In this document: one piece after another, positions 7,053 through 16,150 of the stretch
How positions within the stretch are numbered: position 1 is the first letter of the stretch
Layout of the letters: each line of letters begins with the position of its first letter
Notes under the pieces: generated by a model
The model's input: only the letters and a program-made list of their open reading frames with translations
Told to the model about the DNA's origin: nothing
The model's database searches: none
Translations under genes and position numbers: made by a program
Origin: Ruminococcaceae bacterium UBA6845
GTDB taxonomy: Bacteria > Bacillota > Clostridia > Oscillospirales > Acutalibacteraceae
Assembly (NCBI GenBank): GCA_002449395.1
Contig: DKDP01000032.1
Span: 1 to 34,419, forward strand
DNA length: 34,419 nt
Direction of reading: 5' to 3'

Positions 7053-8771
7053 ATGAAAAATCTTTTGAAGTATTTGCGGAATTATGTTAAGGAAAGTATC
7101 CTTGCGCCGCTTTTCAAAATGCTTGAGGCGAGCTTTGAGCTTTTTGTTCCGCTCGTTGTGGCGGCGATCATTGATACGGGAATCAAAAATTCCGATAAGC
7201 CGTACATTTTTAAAATGGGTGCGGTGCTTGTCGGTCTGGCAATCATCGGATTTGTCAGCGCACTGACTGCACAGTATTTTGCGGCAAAGGCGTCTGTCGG
7301 CTTCGGCAAGGAGCTGAGAAGCGACCTATACCGTCACATCAACTCCCTTTCGTATTCGGAGATAGACAGGGTCGGCACCTCAACGCTCATAACAAGGCTG
7401 ACTGCTGATGTAAACCAGATGCAGACGGCGGTCAACCTGTTTCTCCGTCTCTTCCTGCGTTCACCGTTCATAGTTATCGGTGCGGTTGTTATGGCGTTTA
7501 CGGTTGATCCGAAAACGGCGATTATATTTGCGGTTTCGATACCGTTGCTTGCGGTCGTTGTTTTCGGAATAATGTTCTATTCTGTGCCGATCTATAAAAA
7601 GGTTCAGAACAGGCTTGATTCCGTAATGCGAATGACGAGGGAAAATCTCTCGGGCGTCAGGGTTATACGTGCGTTCAACCACGAGCAGAAAGAGATTGAG
7701 GATTTTGACAAGTGCTCGGATGAGCTTATGAATATGCAGCTCTACGGCGGAAGAATTTCGGCTTACCTCAATCCGATAACCTATGTGATCGTCAATCTTT
7801 CAATCGTACTTATTATATATGTCGGCGGTCTGCGTGTTGACACGGGCGCACTCAAGCAGGGCGAGGTAATTTCACTTATTAACTATATGTCGCAGGTTCT
7901 TGTTGAGCTGATCAAGCTCTCAAACCTGATAATCAACCTGACTAAGGCGGTTGCCTGCGGAAACAGAATTAATGATGTATTTGAAATAAAATCAACCGTA
8001 AACGACGGCAACGGAGTTAAAACTCCCGACGATACGGCGGTTGAATTTGATCACGTCAGCGCAGTTTATGCGGGATCAAAGGAAAAGTCACTTGATTCCC
8101 TCACATTGAGCGTGCCGAAAGGCGCTACGGTCGGCATAATCGGTGCCACCGGCTCGGGCAAGACTACGCTTGTCAATCTCATACCGAGGTTTTACGATGT
8201 CAGCGGCGGTTCGCTGAAAATCAACGGAACGGATGTGCGTAACTACGGCACGGACGAGCTTCGGAAGATGGTGGGCGTTGTTCCGCAAAAGGCGGCGCTC
8301 GTCAGCGGCAGTGTGCGTGACAATATGAAATGGGGCAAGCCGGATGCAACCGATGAGGAGATCACGGCGGCGCTTAAAACGGCTCAGGCTCTTGACTTTG
8401 TAAACGACAAGGACGGACTCGACAGCAAGATACTTCAGGGTGGCAAGAACCTTTCGGGCGGTCAGATTCAGCGTCTTACGATTGCAAGAGCGCTTGTCCG
8501 CAAGCCGCAGATATTGATCCTTGACGACAGCTCGTCGGCTCTCGACTTTGCGACGGATGCGGCACTTCGCCGTGCGATAAAGGCCGATACCGATAATATG
8601 ACCGTTTTCATTGTCTCTCAGCGTTTTTCCACAATCAAGAATGCGGATATAATTGTTGTGCTTGATGACGGCAAGGTTTGCGGCATCGGTAAGCACGATG
8701 AACTTTTTGAAAACTGCGAGGAGTACAGAGCGATCTGCGAATCTCAGCTTTCGAGCAAGGAGGCGGTATAA
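7053..8771 (+). CDS. ABC exporter half-transporter, degenerate-site subunit
   Basis: One half of a heterodimeric type IV ABC exporter (multidrug/lipid class) in the cytoplasmic membrane. The 572-residue protein has an N-terminal six-helix membrane domain and a nucleotide-binding domain. Walker A is GATGSGKTT (364-372) and the signature is a canonical LSGGQ (467-471). The residue after the Walker B Asp is Asp492 instead of the catalytic Glu, and the switch His is replaced by Gln523 (SQRFST). The partner protein carries the complementary changes, so one ATP site is inactive, as in the TM287/288 and BmrCD families. The frame extends upstream to 6909, but the ATG at 7053 with GGAGG is the start. 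The stop directly abuts the start of the partner gene. Confidence 0.93.
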   Translation: MKNLLKYLRNYVKESILAPLFKMLEASFELFVPLVVAAIIDTGIKNSDKPYIFKMGAVLVGLAIIGFVSALTAQYFAAKASVGFGKELRSDLYRHINSLSYSEIDRVGTSTLITRLTADVNQMQTAVNLFLRLFLRSPFIVIGAVVMAFTVDPKTAIIFAVSIPLLAVVVFGIMFYSVPIYKKVQNRLDSVMRMTRENLSGVRVIRAFNHEQKEIEDFDKCSDELMNMQLYGGRISAYLNPITYVIVNLSIVLIIYVGGLRVDTGALKQGEVISLINYMSQVLVELIKLSNLIINLTKAVACGNRINDVFEIKSTVNDGNGVKTPDDTAVEFDHVSAVYAGSKEKSLDSLTLSVPKGATVGIIGATGSGKTTLVNLIPRFYDVSGGSLKINGTDVRNYGTDELRKMVGVVPQKAALVSGSVRDNMKWGKPDATDEEITAALKTAQALDFVNDKDGLDSKILQGGKNLSGGQIQRLTIARALVRKPQILILDDSSSALDFATDAALRRAIKADTDNMTVFIVSQRFSTIKNADIIVVLDDGKVCGIGKHDELFENCEEYRAICESQLSSKEAV

Positions 8772-10517
8772 ATGAAAAACAATAAAAGTACATTCCGCCG
8801 TCTGCTGAAGCTGATTGAGAAATATAAATTTCTTGTTCTTCTTTCGCTCCTGCTTGCCGTTGTTGTCGTTGCGACACAGCTCTATGCACCGATTCTGTTC
8901 GGAAATGCGGTCGATCTTGCGCTCGGCAAGGGCAATGTCGATATCAAAGGTATTGTAGCAATTCTTGTAAAGACAGGCATCGTGATCGGCATAACAGCAC
9001 TGGCGCAGTGGATTATGAACGTCATCAACAACAGGATAACCTACCGTGTTGTCAAGGATTTGCGAGTTCAGGCTTTCCGCCATTTGCAGAATCTCGACAT
9101 CGCATATATCGACTCACACGAGCACGGCGACATCGTTAGCCGAATAATTACGGATATTGACCAGCTCTCGGACGGACTGCTGATGGGCTTTACTCAGTTC
9201 TTTACGGGAGTTATCACAATTCTCGGCACTCTGATCTTTATGTTCTCCGTGAATGTAAAAATTGCATTGGTCGTCGTTTTGCTCACCCCGCTTTCACTCT
9301 TCGTTGCGTCGTTCATCGCCAAAAGAACTTATTCTATGTTCCAAAAGCAGTCGCAGACGAGGGGCGAGATCACATCGCATATAAACGAAATGGTCGGCAA
9401 CCAGAAGCTCGTTAAGGCATTCAGCCGTGAAGAGGCGTCCGAGGAGAAATTTGACGAAATAAACGAGAGACTTACAAATTACAGTCTTAAAGCGTCATTC
9501 TTCTCGTCAATGGTCAACCCGTCAACCCGACTTATCAATGCCATTGTCTATGCAGGCGTCGGCACATTCGGTGCAATCTCGGCAATTGCAGGCAGACTTA
9601 CCGTCGGTCAGTTAAGCTGTTTCCTCAGCTATGCAACGCAGTACACAAAGCCGTTCAACGAGATCTCGGGCGTTGTCACGGAGCTTCAGAATGCGCTTGC
9701 CTCTGCGGCAAGAGTTTTTGAGCTCATCGACGAAAAAGAGCAGATTCCCGACTGCTACGGTGCAAAGGAGCTTGAAAAAGCCGACGGAAGCGTTGAATTT
9801 GAGAATGTCTGCTTCTCATACGATAAGAGCAAGGAGCTCATTAAGAACCTCAGTATCAGCGCAAAACCGGGTCAGCGTGTTGCGATTGTCGGTCCCACGG
9901 GCTGCGGCAAGAGCACTCTTATCAACCTGCTTATGCGTTTCTACGATCCCGACAGCGGAATGATAAAGGTCGACGGTGAAAATTCACTTGATTTCACAAG
10001 AAAGTCACTGCGTAAGAACTTCGGTATGGTGCTTCAGGAGACGTGGCTGAAATCGGGCACGGTCAGGGAAAACATTGCTTACTCAAATCCCGACGCAACC
10101 GACGAGGAGATTATCGCCGCCGCAAAATTGACCCACGCACACAGCTTTATAAAGCGACTGCCCGACGGCTATGATACCGTACTCGGCGAGAACGGCGGAT
10201 CGCTTTCGCAGGGACAGAAGCAGCTGCTTTGTATAACAAGAGTTTTGCTTAATCTTCCGCCGATGCTGATCCTCGACGAGGCAACATCGTCAATTGACAG
10301 CCACACGGAAATAAGGATTCAGAAAACCTTTGCAAAAATGATGAAGGGCAGAACCTGTTTCGTCGTTGCTCACCGACTTTCAACGATCAGGGAATCAGAT
10401 ATCATCCTTGTTATGAACAAGGGACAGATTATCGAACAGGGCACTCACGAACAGCTCCTTGAAAAGCACGGCTTCTACTACGATCTGTATAACAGCCAGT
10501 TCGCCGTGACGGAATAA
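8772..10517 (+). CDS. ABC exporter half-transporter, catalytic-site subunit
   Basis: Partner of the preceding gene; its ATG begins in the next base after the upstream TAA, with the ribosome site GGAGG inside the upstream gene. The 581 residues form a six-helix membrane domain and a nucleotide-binding domain. Walker A is GPTGCGKST (374-382), Walker B has the normal catalytic Glu503 (LILDEATSSID), and the switch His534 is present (AHRLST). The signature is LSQGQ (478-482) instead of LSGGQ. Together with the first subunit this gives one full ATP site and one degenerate site. The substrate cannot be read from the sequence; multidrug or lipid export is typical of the family. A strong terminator follows. 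Confidence 0.93.
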   Translation: MKNNKSTFRRLLKLIEKYKFLVLLSLLLAVVVVATQLYAPILFGNAVDLALGKGNVDIKGIVAILVKTGIVIGITALAQWIMNVINNRITYRVVKDLRVQAFRHLQNLDIAYIDSHEHGDIVSRIITDIDQLSDGLLMGFTQFFTGVITILGTLIFMFSVNVKIALVVVLLTPLSLFVASFIAKRTYSMFQKQSQTRGEITSHINEMVGNQKLVKAFSREEASEEKFDEINERLTNYSLKASFFSSMVNPSTRLINAIVYAGVGTFGAISAIAGRLTVGQLSCFLSYATQYTKPFNEISGVVTELQNALASAARVFELIDEKEQIPDCYGAKELEKADGSVEFENVCFSYDKSKELIKNLSISAKPGQRVAIVGPTGCGKSTLINLLMRFYDPDSGMIKVDGENSLDFTRKSLRKNFGMVLQETWLKSGTVRENIAYSNPDATDEEIIAAAKLTHAHSFIKRLPDGYDTVLGENGGSLSQGQKQLLCITRVLLNLPPMLILDEATSSIDSHTEIRIQKTFAKMMKGRTCFVVAHRLSTIRESDIILVMNKGQIIEQGTHEQLLEKHGFYYDLYNSQFAVTE

Positions 10518-10526
10518 GAAATTAAT

Positions 10527-10558
10527 GCCTCCTCTTGATTCTAAAATCAAGAGGAGGC
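10527..10558. terminator. bidirectional hairpin between convergent genes
   Basis: GCCTCCTCTTGATT and AATCAAGAGGAGGC form a perfect 14-bp stem with a CTAA loop between the ABC exporter gene and the convergent glycerophosphotransferase gene. The T-tract is poor on both strands. Confidence 0.75.
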
Positions 10559-10587
10559 AAATAAGTTTCTGTACTGAATTTTGCAGA

Positions 10588-11754
10588 TCATATTACCGCA
10601 TATTCTGCTATGCGCTTGACGGATTCGCCGTCGCAGGCACCCATAAATTTCTCTCTGAAAGACGGAATGCGATCCGATCGGAAATCACCGTCCCTGACCG
10701 CCTGAATAATCTCATCGTTATTGACAACTATCTTGCCGGGGACGAAGCTCTTGTAGTCGAAATAAAAGCTCCTGTCGTGCTCGTACTGCTCAAGGTCAAA
10801 GGCATAGAAAAGCATCGGCTTGTTCAGCAGAGAATACTCGAAAATCAGCGACGAATAGTCGGCGATAAGAATATCTGCGGCGCAGAGTGCTGTTTCAATT
10901 TTCAGACTCTTTGATCCGTCAAAAACAAAGTCACCGTACTTTTCCTTTTCTTCGTCGGTCAAGCCGAATTTTTTCGCAGTGAACGGATGCAGCTTGAGGA
11001 CAAGCGCATAATCGTCGCCGAGGGATTCTTTGAGCTTTTTGTAATCAAGTGGATTTTCGTTGTATGCCTGCTCGGGCGAATTGCCGCGGAAGGTCGGCGC
11101 ATAGAGAATGATTTTTCTGTCACCGATCTCGGGGAAAACTTTCAGTAATTCCGCACGCTGAGCCGCTACGAAATCCTTATCGAAATAAACGTCGGTTCTC
11201 GGCGTTCCGAAAGCCTTAACCTTGCGTTCGGAGCAGCGGAAAGCCTCGGCATAGCAGGGGATGACCGCCTCGGACGAGACGAAAACATCGGTGTAGGTGT
11301 TGTGCATCGGGAAGCGGAGCATATCCTCTCTCTTTCCGCCCCAGGGGAGGTCGAGGGTCGAATATCCCCATTTTTTGAATGCGCCGCAGGCGTGCCAAAG
11401 CTGAATAACCTTTGTGCCTTTTTTCGGCTGATGAGCGTAGACAGGATCAAAATTGTCCGTAATAAAAACGCATTTGCACTGAGCATAAAACCGCTGAAAT
11501 TCGAAATCGAAAAGTATTCTCTTTATCGGATTCTGCGGCGACTGCATAATGCGGCAGTCAAAGCCACGGTTTTTCAGAAATTTATATATTCCGATCATAT
11601 TGTCCGGCATTTCCGTGTAATTCTTGCTGAAAGCAAAAAGCACGAGTTTTTCATTGATCGGTTTATTTTTATATATGTTAAATGCGAGCGGCCACAGCCA
11701 AAAGAAAAGTATTCTTCTTCTGAGCAGGGTCAGCTTTTTTTTGAAATTTTTCAT
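10588..11754 (-). CDS. CDP-glycerol glycerophosphotransferase family protein
   Basis: Belongs to the glycerol/ribitol-phosphate transferase family (TagB/TagF-like), which transfers polyol phosphate from CDP-polyol onto teichoic acid or capsule precursors at the inner face of the membrane. The 388 residues include the family hallmarks QLWHACGAFKKWG, YAPTFRG, LKLHPF and ADYSSLIFEYSLL. The N-terminus is basic (MKNFKKKLTLLRRR) with a Trp-rich hydrophobic patch, which fits membrane association. The frame is open to 11775, but the ATG at 11754 follows a clear CGGAGG site. No other cell-wall polymer genes are next to it, so the polymer is unknown. It sits downstream of rpmB behind a terminator. Confidence 0.85.
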   Translation of the reverse strand: MKNFKKKLTLLRRRILFFWLWPLAFNIYKNKPINEKLVLFAFSKNYTEMPDNMIGIYKFLKNRGFDCRIMQSPQNPIKRILFDFEFQRFYAQCKCVFITDNFDPVYAHQPKKGTKVIQLWHACGAFKKWGYSTLDLPWGGKREDMLRFPMHNTYTDVFVSSEAVIPCYAEAFRCSERKVKAFGTPRTDVYFDKDFVAAQRAELLKVFPEIGDRKIILYAPTFRGNSPEQAYNENPLDYKKLKESLGDDYALVLKLHPFTAKKFGLTDEEKEKYGDFVFDGSKSLKIETALCAADILIADYSSLIFEYSLLNKPMLFYAFDLEQYEHDRSFYFDYKSFVPGKIVVNNDEIIQAVRDGDFRSDRIPSFREKFMGACDGESVKRIAEYAVI

Positions 11755-11775
11755 AAAATCCTCCGTATAAGACAA

Positions 11776-11800
11776 AGAGACTGTCCGAGGGACAGTCTCT
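11776..11800 (-). terminator. terminator after rpmB
   Basis: AGAGACTGTCC and GGACAGTCTCT form a perfect 11-bp stem with a 3-nt loop. On the minus strand it is followed by TTTGTCTT. It separates rpmB from the glycerophosphotransferase gene. Confidence 0.75.
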
Positions 11801-11817
11801 GAATCATCATCTTACCA

Positions 11818-12006
11818 TTAAACGGCACGTGTAACCTTACCTGAACGCAAGCAACGTGTGCAAGCATATACCTTGCGGGGAGAACCGTTAACGATTGCCT
11901 TAACACGCTTAACGTTCGGCTTCCATGTTCTGTTTGAACGTCTGTGTGAGTGGGAAACCTTGATACCGAAAGCAACATCTTTACCGCAGAATTCGCATTT
12001 TGCCAT
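11818..12006 (-). CDS. rpmB: 50S ribosomal protein L28
   Basis: Small basic protein of the large ribosomal subunit, 62 residues, normal for the short bacterial form. The sequence MAKCEFCGKDVAFG, the HSHRRSNRTWKPN core and the C-terminal RCLRSGKV are characteristic. The CxxC pairs (Cys4/Cys7 and Cys49/Cys52, in CEFC and CTRC) mark the zinc-binding C+ version. A strong ribosome site AAAGGAGGTG lies just upstream. It appears to be a single-gene unit with its own promoter and terminator. Confidence 0.97.
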   Translation of the reverse strand: MAKCEFCGKDVAFGIKVSHSHRRSNRTWKPNVKRVKAIVNGSPRKVYACTRCLRSGKVTRAV

Positions 12007-12050
12007 TTGTCGGCACCTCCTTTAACTACGAATACTAAACAACATTTCAT

Positions 12051-12079
12051 ATACTAACAGATTTAAGCGAAAAAATCAA
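12051..12079 (-). promoter_or_regulatory. promoter of rpmB
   Basis: On the minus strand, -35 TTGATT and -10 TAGTAT are 17 bp apart, about 45 nt before the start codon. Confidence 0.6.
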
Positions 12080-12132
12080 GGGTTTTTTAAAATTATTTTC
12101 GCAATACGGTGAAAAAGCCGCAAAATCCGCCT

Positions 12133-13344
12133 TTATACTATGAATTTCTTCATCAGATCAGGGCCAAAGTCAATATAATTGCCCGTTGCCTTTGCCGATT
12201 CCTCGTTGATTGATTCAACTCCGCTGTCCTTTTCCGCCGATTTGTGATAAATCATATACGGAACGGGATCGCTTGCGTGAGTTTTTGTAACGATCGGAGT
12301 CGGGTGGTCGGGAAGAATCATAATCTTGTAGTCCTCGCCGATCTCCTCAAGACCCTTGATAATGATCGGAAGAACACGTGAATCAATCATCTCGATTGAC
12401 TTGACCTTGTTCTCGGGCTCGCCTCTGTGTCCGCACTCGTCGGGAGCCTCAAAATGAACATAAGCAAAATCAACGCCGTTTTTGAGCTCTTCGACTGCGG
12501 CATTTGCCTTGCCCTCAAAGTTTGTGTCAATGTAGCCCGTTGCGCCCTCGACCTCGGGCGTGTTCATACCTGCCGAAATGCCGATACCCTTGAGAAGATC
12601 AACGGCGGAAATAACCGTGCCTTTCTTGTGGTAGAGATCCTCGAATTTCGGAAGAATAGGCTTTTTGCCCTCACCCCAGAGCCAGATTGAGTTTGCCGGA
12701 CGCTTGCCCTCGGCAATTCTCTTCTTGTTAACCGGGTGATCCTTGAGAAGCTCATAGCTCTCTTTCATCATAGCAATAAGGGGCTTTGCATTTTCCGAGG
12801 TAGAGAGGTAGGGACCTACGACTCTGTCGGAAATATCGTGCGGGGGAGTCATATTGCCGAGATCGACCGTACCGCCGTGATGAATAAGACAGTGACGGTA
12901 GCTGACACCGTGGTAAAAATCAAATTCACCGCCGCCGAAATGCTCCTGAATCGTCTTGATGATCTCAGCCGCCTCTGCGCTCGAGATGTCGCCTGCCGAG
13001 TAGTCGATCATCGTCTTGTCCTCGTAGTTCGGCTCGTCGGAGAGCGTAACGACATTGCATCTGAGCGCAATATCGTCGTCTGCCATTTTAACTCCGATGC
13101 TTACAGCCTCAAGAGGAGAACGTCCTGTATAATATTTTTTCGGATCATATCCCATAACGCTGAGGTTTGCAACGTCACTGCCGGGTTTCAGTCCCTCTGC
13201 AACCGTCCTTACAAGACCGACCTCGCCGCGCTGAGCGAGATGATCAAAGTTCGGCTTGTTCGCAACCATCATCGGCGTTTTTCCGTCGAGAGCGGGAACA
13301 GGATAGTCCGCCATTCCGTCATATAATACAACAACATATTTCAT
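12133..13344 (-). CDS. apgM: cofactor-independent phosphoglycerate mutase, archaeal type
   Basis: Alkaline-phosphatase-superfamily metalloenzyme expected to interconvert 3- and 2-phosphoglycerate in glycolysis. The 403-residue protein starts MKYVVVLYDGMAD with metal ligand Asp9. GSDVANLS (about 55-62) holds the likely phosphorylated Ser56, followed by GYDPKKYYTGRSPLEA. Further metal-ligand regions are seen in HFEAPDECGHRGE and LPDHPTP. The frame extends to 13377, but the ATG at 13344 begins the conserved N-terminus and has an AGGTG site. Some members of this family have been proposed to be homoserine kinases; no threonine-pathway gene is next to it, so mutase is the better call. A REP-like repeat lies just upstream. 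Confidence 0.88.
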   Translation of the reverse strand: MKYVVVLYDGMADYPVPALDGKTPMMVANKPNFDHLAQRGEVGLVRTVAEGLKPGSDVANLSVMGYDPKKYYTGRSPLEAVSIGVKMADDDIALRCNVVTLSDEPNYEDKTMIDYSAGDISSAEAAEIIKTIQEHFGGGEFDFYHGVSYRHCLIHHGGTVDLGNMTPPHDISDRVVGPYLSTSENAKPLIAMMKESYELLKDHPVNKKRIAEGKRPANSIWLWGEGKKPILPKFEDLYHKKGTVISAVDLLKGIGISAGMNTPEVEGATGYIDTNFEGKANAAVEELKNGVDFAYVHFEAPDECGHRGEPENKVKSIEMIDSRVLPIIIKGLEEIGEDYKIMILPDHPTPIVTKTHASDPVPYMIYHKSAEKDSGVESINEESAKATGNYIDFGPDLMKKFIV

Positions 13345-13403
13345 ATATAGCACCTGCCTTGTGAGTATATTTTGCAATCTAATTTACTAGCTCAATTTCT
13401 CTA

Positions 13404-13535
13404 AGTCTCCCCTTGGTTGAATCAAGGGGAAGTGTCGCCTGAGCGACGGAGGGGATAAAGAACAACTTGATATGCTTTCATTTCTTATCCCTTCCACCGC
13501 AAGCGGTCCCCCTCCCCTTACCATAAGGGGAGGCT
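13404..13535. repeat. REP-like paired inverted repeat, copy 1
   Basis: Intergenic element (the 13345-13598 gap holds no gene). Each end has a hairpin of the CCCCTT...AAGGGG type followed by a second GC-rich hairpin: GTCGCctgaGCGAC on the left and ACCGCaaGCGGT on the right. The halves are inverted around a roughly 30-bp AT-rich centre. The right half, read on the minus strand, closely matches the left half of copy 2 at 16151. The hairpins may also end transcription of ybaK. Confidence 0.75.
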
Positions 13536-13598
13536 GATAGGTTCGTTCTTAAATCAATATTTTCTTCAAAGAAAAATCTTGCAAAACGCCTATCTAAA

Positions 13599-14075
13599 TT
13601 ATTCCTCAACAACCTTGCAAACATCGACCCAGCCGCTGAAGCCCTGTGCATATTTTTCAAGCTCGTCGGGCGTCAGCTCGACTGCGCTGTTTGAACTGCC
13701 GACGGCAGGGAAAACCGTGTCAAATCTTTTCAGCGATTCATCAAGGTATGTCTTGACACCGTCGTTTATCCCGAACGGACACACGCCGCCGACTCTGTGA
13801 CCGATCATACTCTCCACCTCGTCGGGTGTGAGCATCTTAGCCTTTACGGCAAAGGTTGCCTTATACTTTTTATTATCTACCTTGGCGTCGCCTGCGGCAA
13901 TAACAAGTATCGCTTCGTCGCCGACCTTGAATGAGAGACTTTTTGCAATTCGCTGACCCTTAACGCCGAGCGCCTGAGCCGCAAGCTCAACCGTTGCGCT
14001 TGATACGTCAAACTCTCTCACCCTGTCCTCAATGCCGAATCGGCTGAGGTACGCCTTGCCTTTTTCTATGGACAT
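13599..14075 (-). CDS. ybaK: YbaK/EbsC-family aminoacyl-tRNA deacylase
   Basis: Free-standing editing protein that hydrolyses misacylated tRNA; the best-studied relative removes Cys from tRNA-Pro. The 158 residues cover the full domain. Lys45 in IAKSLSFK is at the expected catalytic position, and GGVCPFG (96-102) and the late VGSSNSAVELTPDEL region are typical. The start lies 2 bp after the thrS stop with an AAGGAGA site inside thrS, so the two are translationally linked and both should be under the threonine T-box. That linkage raises the possibility of activity on a threonine-related tRNA, but the sequence cannot show this. Confidence 0.9.
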   Translation of the reverse strand: MSIEKGKAYLSRFGIEDRVREFDVSSATVELAAQALGVKGQRIAKSLSFKVGDEAILVIAAGDAKVDNKKYKATFAVKAKMLTPDEVESMIGHRVGGVCPFGINDGVKTYLDESLKRFDTVFPAVGSSNSAVELTPDELEKYAQGFSGWVDVCKVVEE

Positions 14076-14077
14076 AA

Positions 14078-15994
14078 TCAGAAGATCTCCTTGGACTCAA
14101 TCTGTTTTGCAGCCATCTCTACAAACTCATCAACGCCCATTGCGCCGATGTCGCCCTCGCCGCGCTTACGAACCGAAACGCACTTGCCCTCGATATCCTT
14201 ATCGCCCATAAGGAGCATATAAGGAATTTTCTGGAGCTGAGCCTCACGAATCTTGTAGCCCGTCTTTTCGCTTCTTGTATCAACCTCACAGCGGATGCCC
14301 TTTGCTTCGAGCTTCTTTGCAATCTCAAAAGCATAGTCGTGATGACGGTCTGCAATCGGGAGGAGCTTAACCTGAACGGGAGCGAGCCAGATCGGGAATG
14401 CGCCTGCGAAATGCTCGGTAATAACGCCGATGAAGCGCTCGATTGAACCGAATACAACACGGTGGATCATAACGGGCGTATGCTTCTCTCCGTCGGAGCC
14501 TGTGTATTCAAGATTGAATCTGCCGGGAAGCTGATAGTCAAGCTGGATAGTACCGCACTGCCATGTTCTTCCGAGGCTGTCCTTGATGTGGAAGTCGAGC
14601 TTCGGACCGTAGAAAGCACCGTCGCCTTCGTTGATTATATAGGTCTTGCCGACACTTGTGATAGCGTCTGCGAGTGCCTTTGTTGCAATCTCCCAGTCCT
14701 TTTCCGAACCGATATGATCCTCGGGCATTGTTGAAAGCTCGATTTCATACGGAAGTCCGAAAAGAGTGTAAACTTCATCGAAGAGCTGTGCAATTCTTAC
14801 AACCTCGTCACGAATCTGCTCGGGAGCAAGGAGGATGTGAGCGTCGTCCTGAGTGAAGCAGCGAACACGGAAAAGTCCGTGAAGTGCGCCCGAAAGCTCG
14901 TTTCTGTGAACCTTGCCGAGCTCGCCGTAGCGAAGCGGCATTTCCTTATATGAATGGGGCTCAAGCTCGTAAACAAGGATACTGCCGGGGCAGTTCATCG
15001 GCTTGATTGCGAAATCCTCGCCGTCGATAACGGTTGTATACATATCATCGTGATAATGATCCCAGTGACCCGAGGTCTCCCAAAGCGAACGACGCATAAT
15101 CTGCGGAGTAGAAATTTCATAGTAGCCCCACTTCTTATGAACCTCACGCCAGTAATTGATGAGTGTGTTGCGGAGAACCATACCCTTGGGGAGGAAGAAC
15201 GGCATTCCCGGAGCCTCGTCTCTGAGAGCGAAAAGTCCGAGCTCCCTGCCGAGCTTTCTGTGGTCACGCTTCTTAGCTTCCTCGATAGCCTCAAGGTAAG
15301 CGTCAAGGTCAGCCTGCTTTGTGAAAGCAGTTGCGTAGATACGCTGAAGCATTTTGTTCTTCTCGCTTCCTCGCCAGTAAGCGCCCGTTGCCGAAGTCAG
15401 CTTAAATGCCTTTATTCTGCCCGTGTCGGGGATGTGCGGACCTGCGCAGAGCTCTGTGAACTCGCCCTGCTTGTAGAAGCTGATGTTTTCGCCCTTGTCG
15501 GCGTGCTCCTTAACAAGCTCAACCTTGTAGATTTCGCCCTTATCCTCATAATATTTGATAGCCTCGTCAGGAGTCATCTCGAATCTCTCGAGCGGGAGCT
15601 TCTCCTTGACGATCTTTTTCATCTCCGCCTCTATCTTTTCAAGATCCTCGGGAAGAAACGGCTTTTCAACGTCAAAGTCATAGTAAAAACCGTTTGCGAT
15701 TGACGGACCGATTGCGAGCTTTGCCTCGGGGTAAAGTCTCTTAACTGCCTGAGCAAGAATATGAGATGCGGTGTGGCGGAAAGTTCTCTTTGCCTCCTCA
15801 TCGTCCTCAAAGGTGAGAAACTCAAGCTCACAGTCGCCCGTGATCGGAGTTCTGAGATCCTGATACTCGCCGTTGATCTTGCAGATACAAACAGCCTTGT
15901 AAAGACCCATACCTATGCTCTTAGCAATGTCCATAGCGGTTGTGCCGTTTTCATATTTTTTAACGACGCCGCCTTTCAATGTTACGTTTGCCAT
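14078..15994 (-). CDS. thrS: threonyl-tRNA synthetase
   Basis: Charges tRNA-Thr with threonine. The 638-residue protein has all expected domains: TGS (1-60), the editing domain with His74, His78, Cys183 and His187 (HTASH and CAGPH), and the class II catalytic core with zinc ligands Cys335 (MNCPGS), His386 (DDAH) and His in MIHRVVFGSIERF. The C-terminal anticodon-binding domain starts at about 535. The length matches the E. coli enzyme. The start has an AAAGGAA site. Expression is controlled by a T-box leader that begins about 580 nt upstream. It is followed directly by a YbaK-family deacylase gene. Confidence 0.97.
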   Translation of the reverse strand: MANVTLKGGVVKKYENGTTAMDIAKSIGMGLYKAVCICKINGEYQDLRTPITGDCELEFLTFEDDEEAKRTFRHTASHILAQAVKRLYPEAKLAIGPSIANGFYYDFDVEKPFLPEDLEKIEAEMKKIVKEKLPLERFEMTPDEAIKYYEDKGEIYKVELVKEHADKGENISFYKQGEFTELCAGPHIPDTGRIKAFKLTSATGAYWRGSEKNKMLQRIYATAFTKQADLDAYLEAIEEAKKRDHRKLGRELGLFALRDEAPGMPFFLPKGMVLRNTLINYWREVHKKWGYYEISTPQIMRRSLWETSGHWDHYHDDMYTTVIDGEDFAIKPMNCPGSILVYELEPHSYKEMPLRYGELGKVHRNELSGALHGLFRVRCFTQDDAHILLAPEQIRDEVVRIAQLFDEVYTLFGLPYEIELSTMPEDHIGSEKDWEIATKALADAITSVGKTYIINEGDGAFYGPKLDFHIKDSLGRTWQCGTIQLDYQLPGRFNLEYTGSDGEKHTPVMIHRVVFGSIERFIGVITEHFAGAFPIWLAPVQVKLLPIADRHHDYAFEIAKKLEAKGIRCEVDTRSEKTGYKIREAQLQKIPYMLLMGDKDIEGKCVSVRKRGEGDIGAMGVDEFVEMAAKQIESKEIF

Positions 15995-16150
15995 TTTATA
16001 ATCATTCCTTTCATATTTTAGGGTTTATGATACATTTTGATAAACTTTACATTTTTTGAATGTTTTACCGTAAGCCTATTTCCCTCAAAAAAATTTACCA
16101 AGGCTTCCCCTTAAAGTAATGTCATTAGCTTATGAAATTCCAATCTCTTT

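Noticed and set aside
8088..9083. Long open frame (331 codons) on the minus strand across the two exporter genes
   Set aside because: It lies fully opposite two well-supported ABC genes, has no recognisable domain and is rich in His/Arg as expected for a reverse-frame shadow.
14954..15703. 249-codon open frame on the plus strand opposite thrS
   Set aside because: Shadow of the synthetase gene; thrS has every catalytic motif in the other direction.
16014..16140. Second promoter for thrS downstream of the T-box
   Set aside because: AT-rich stretches resemble -10 sites, but no properly spaced -35 goes with them.
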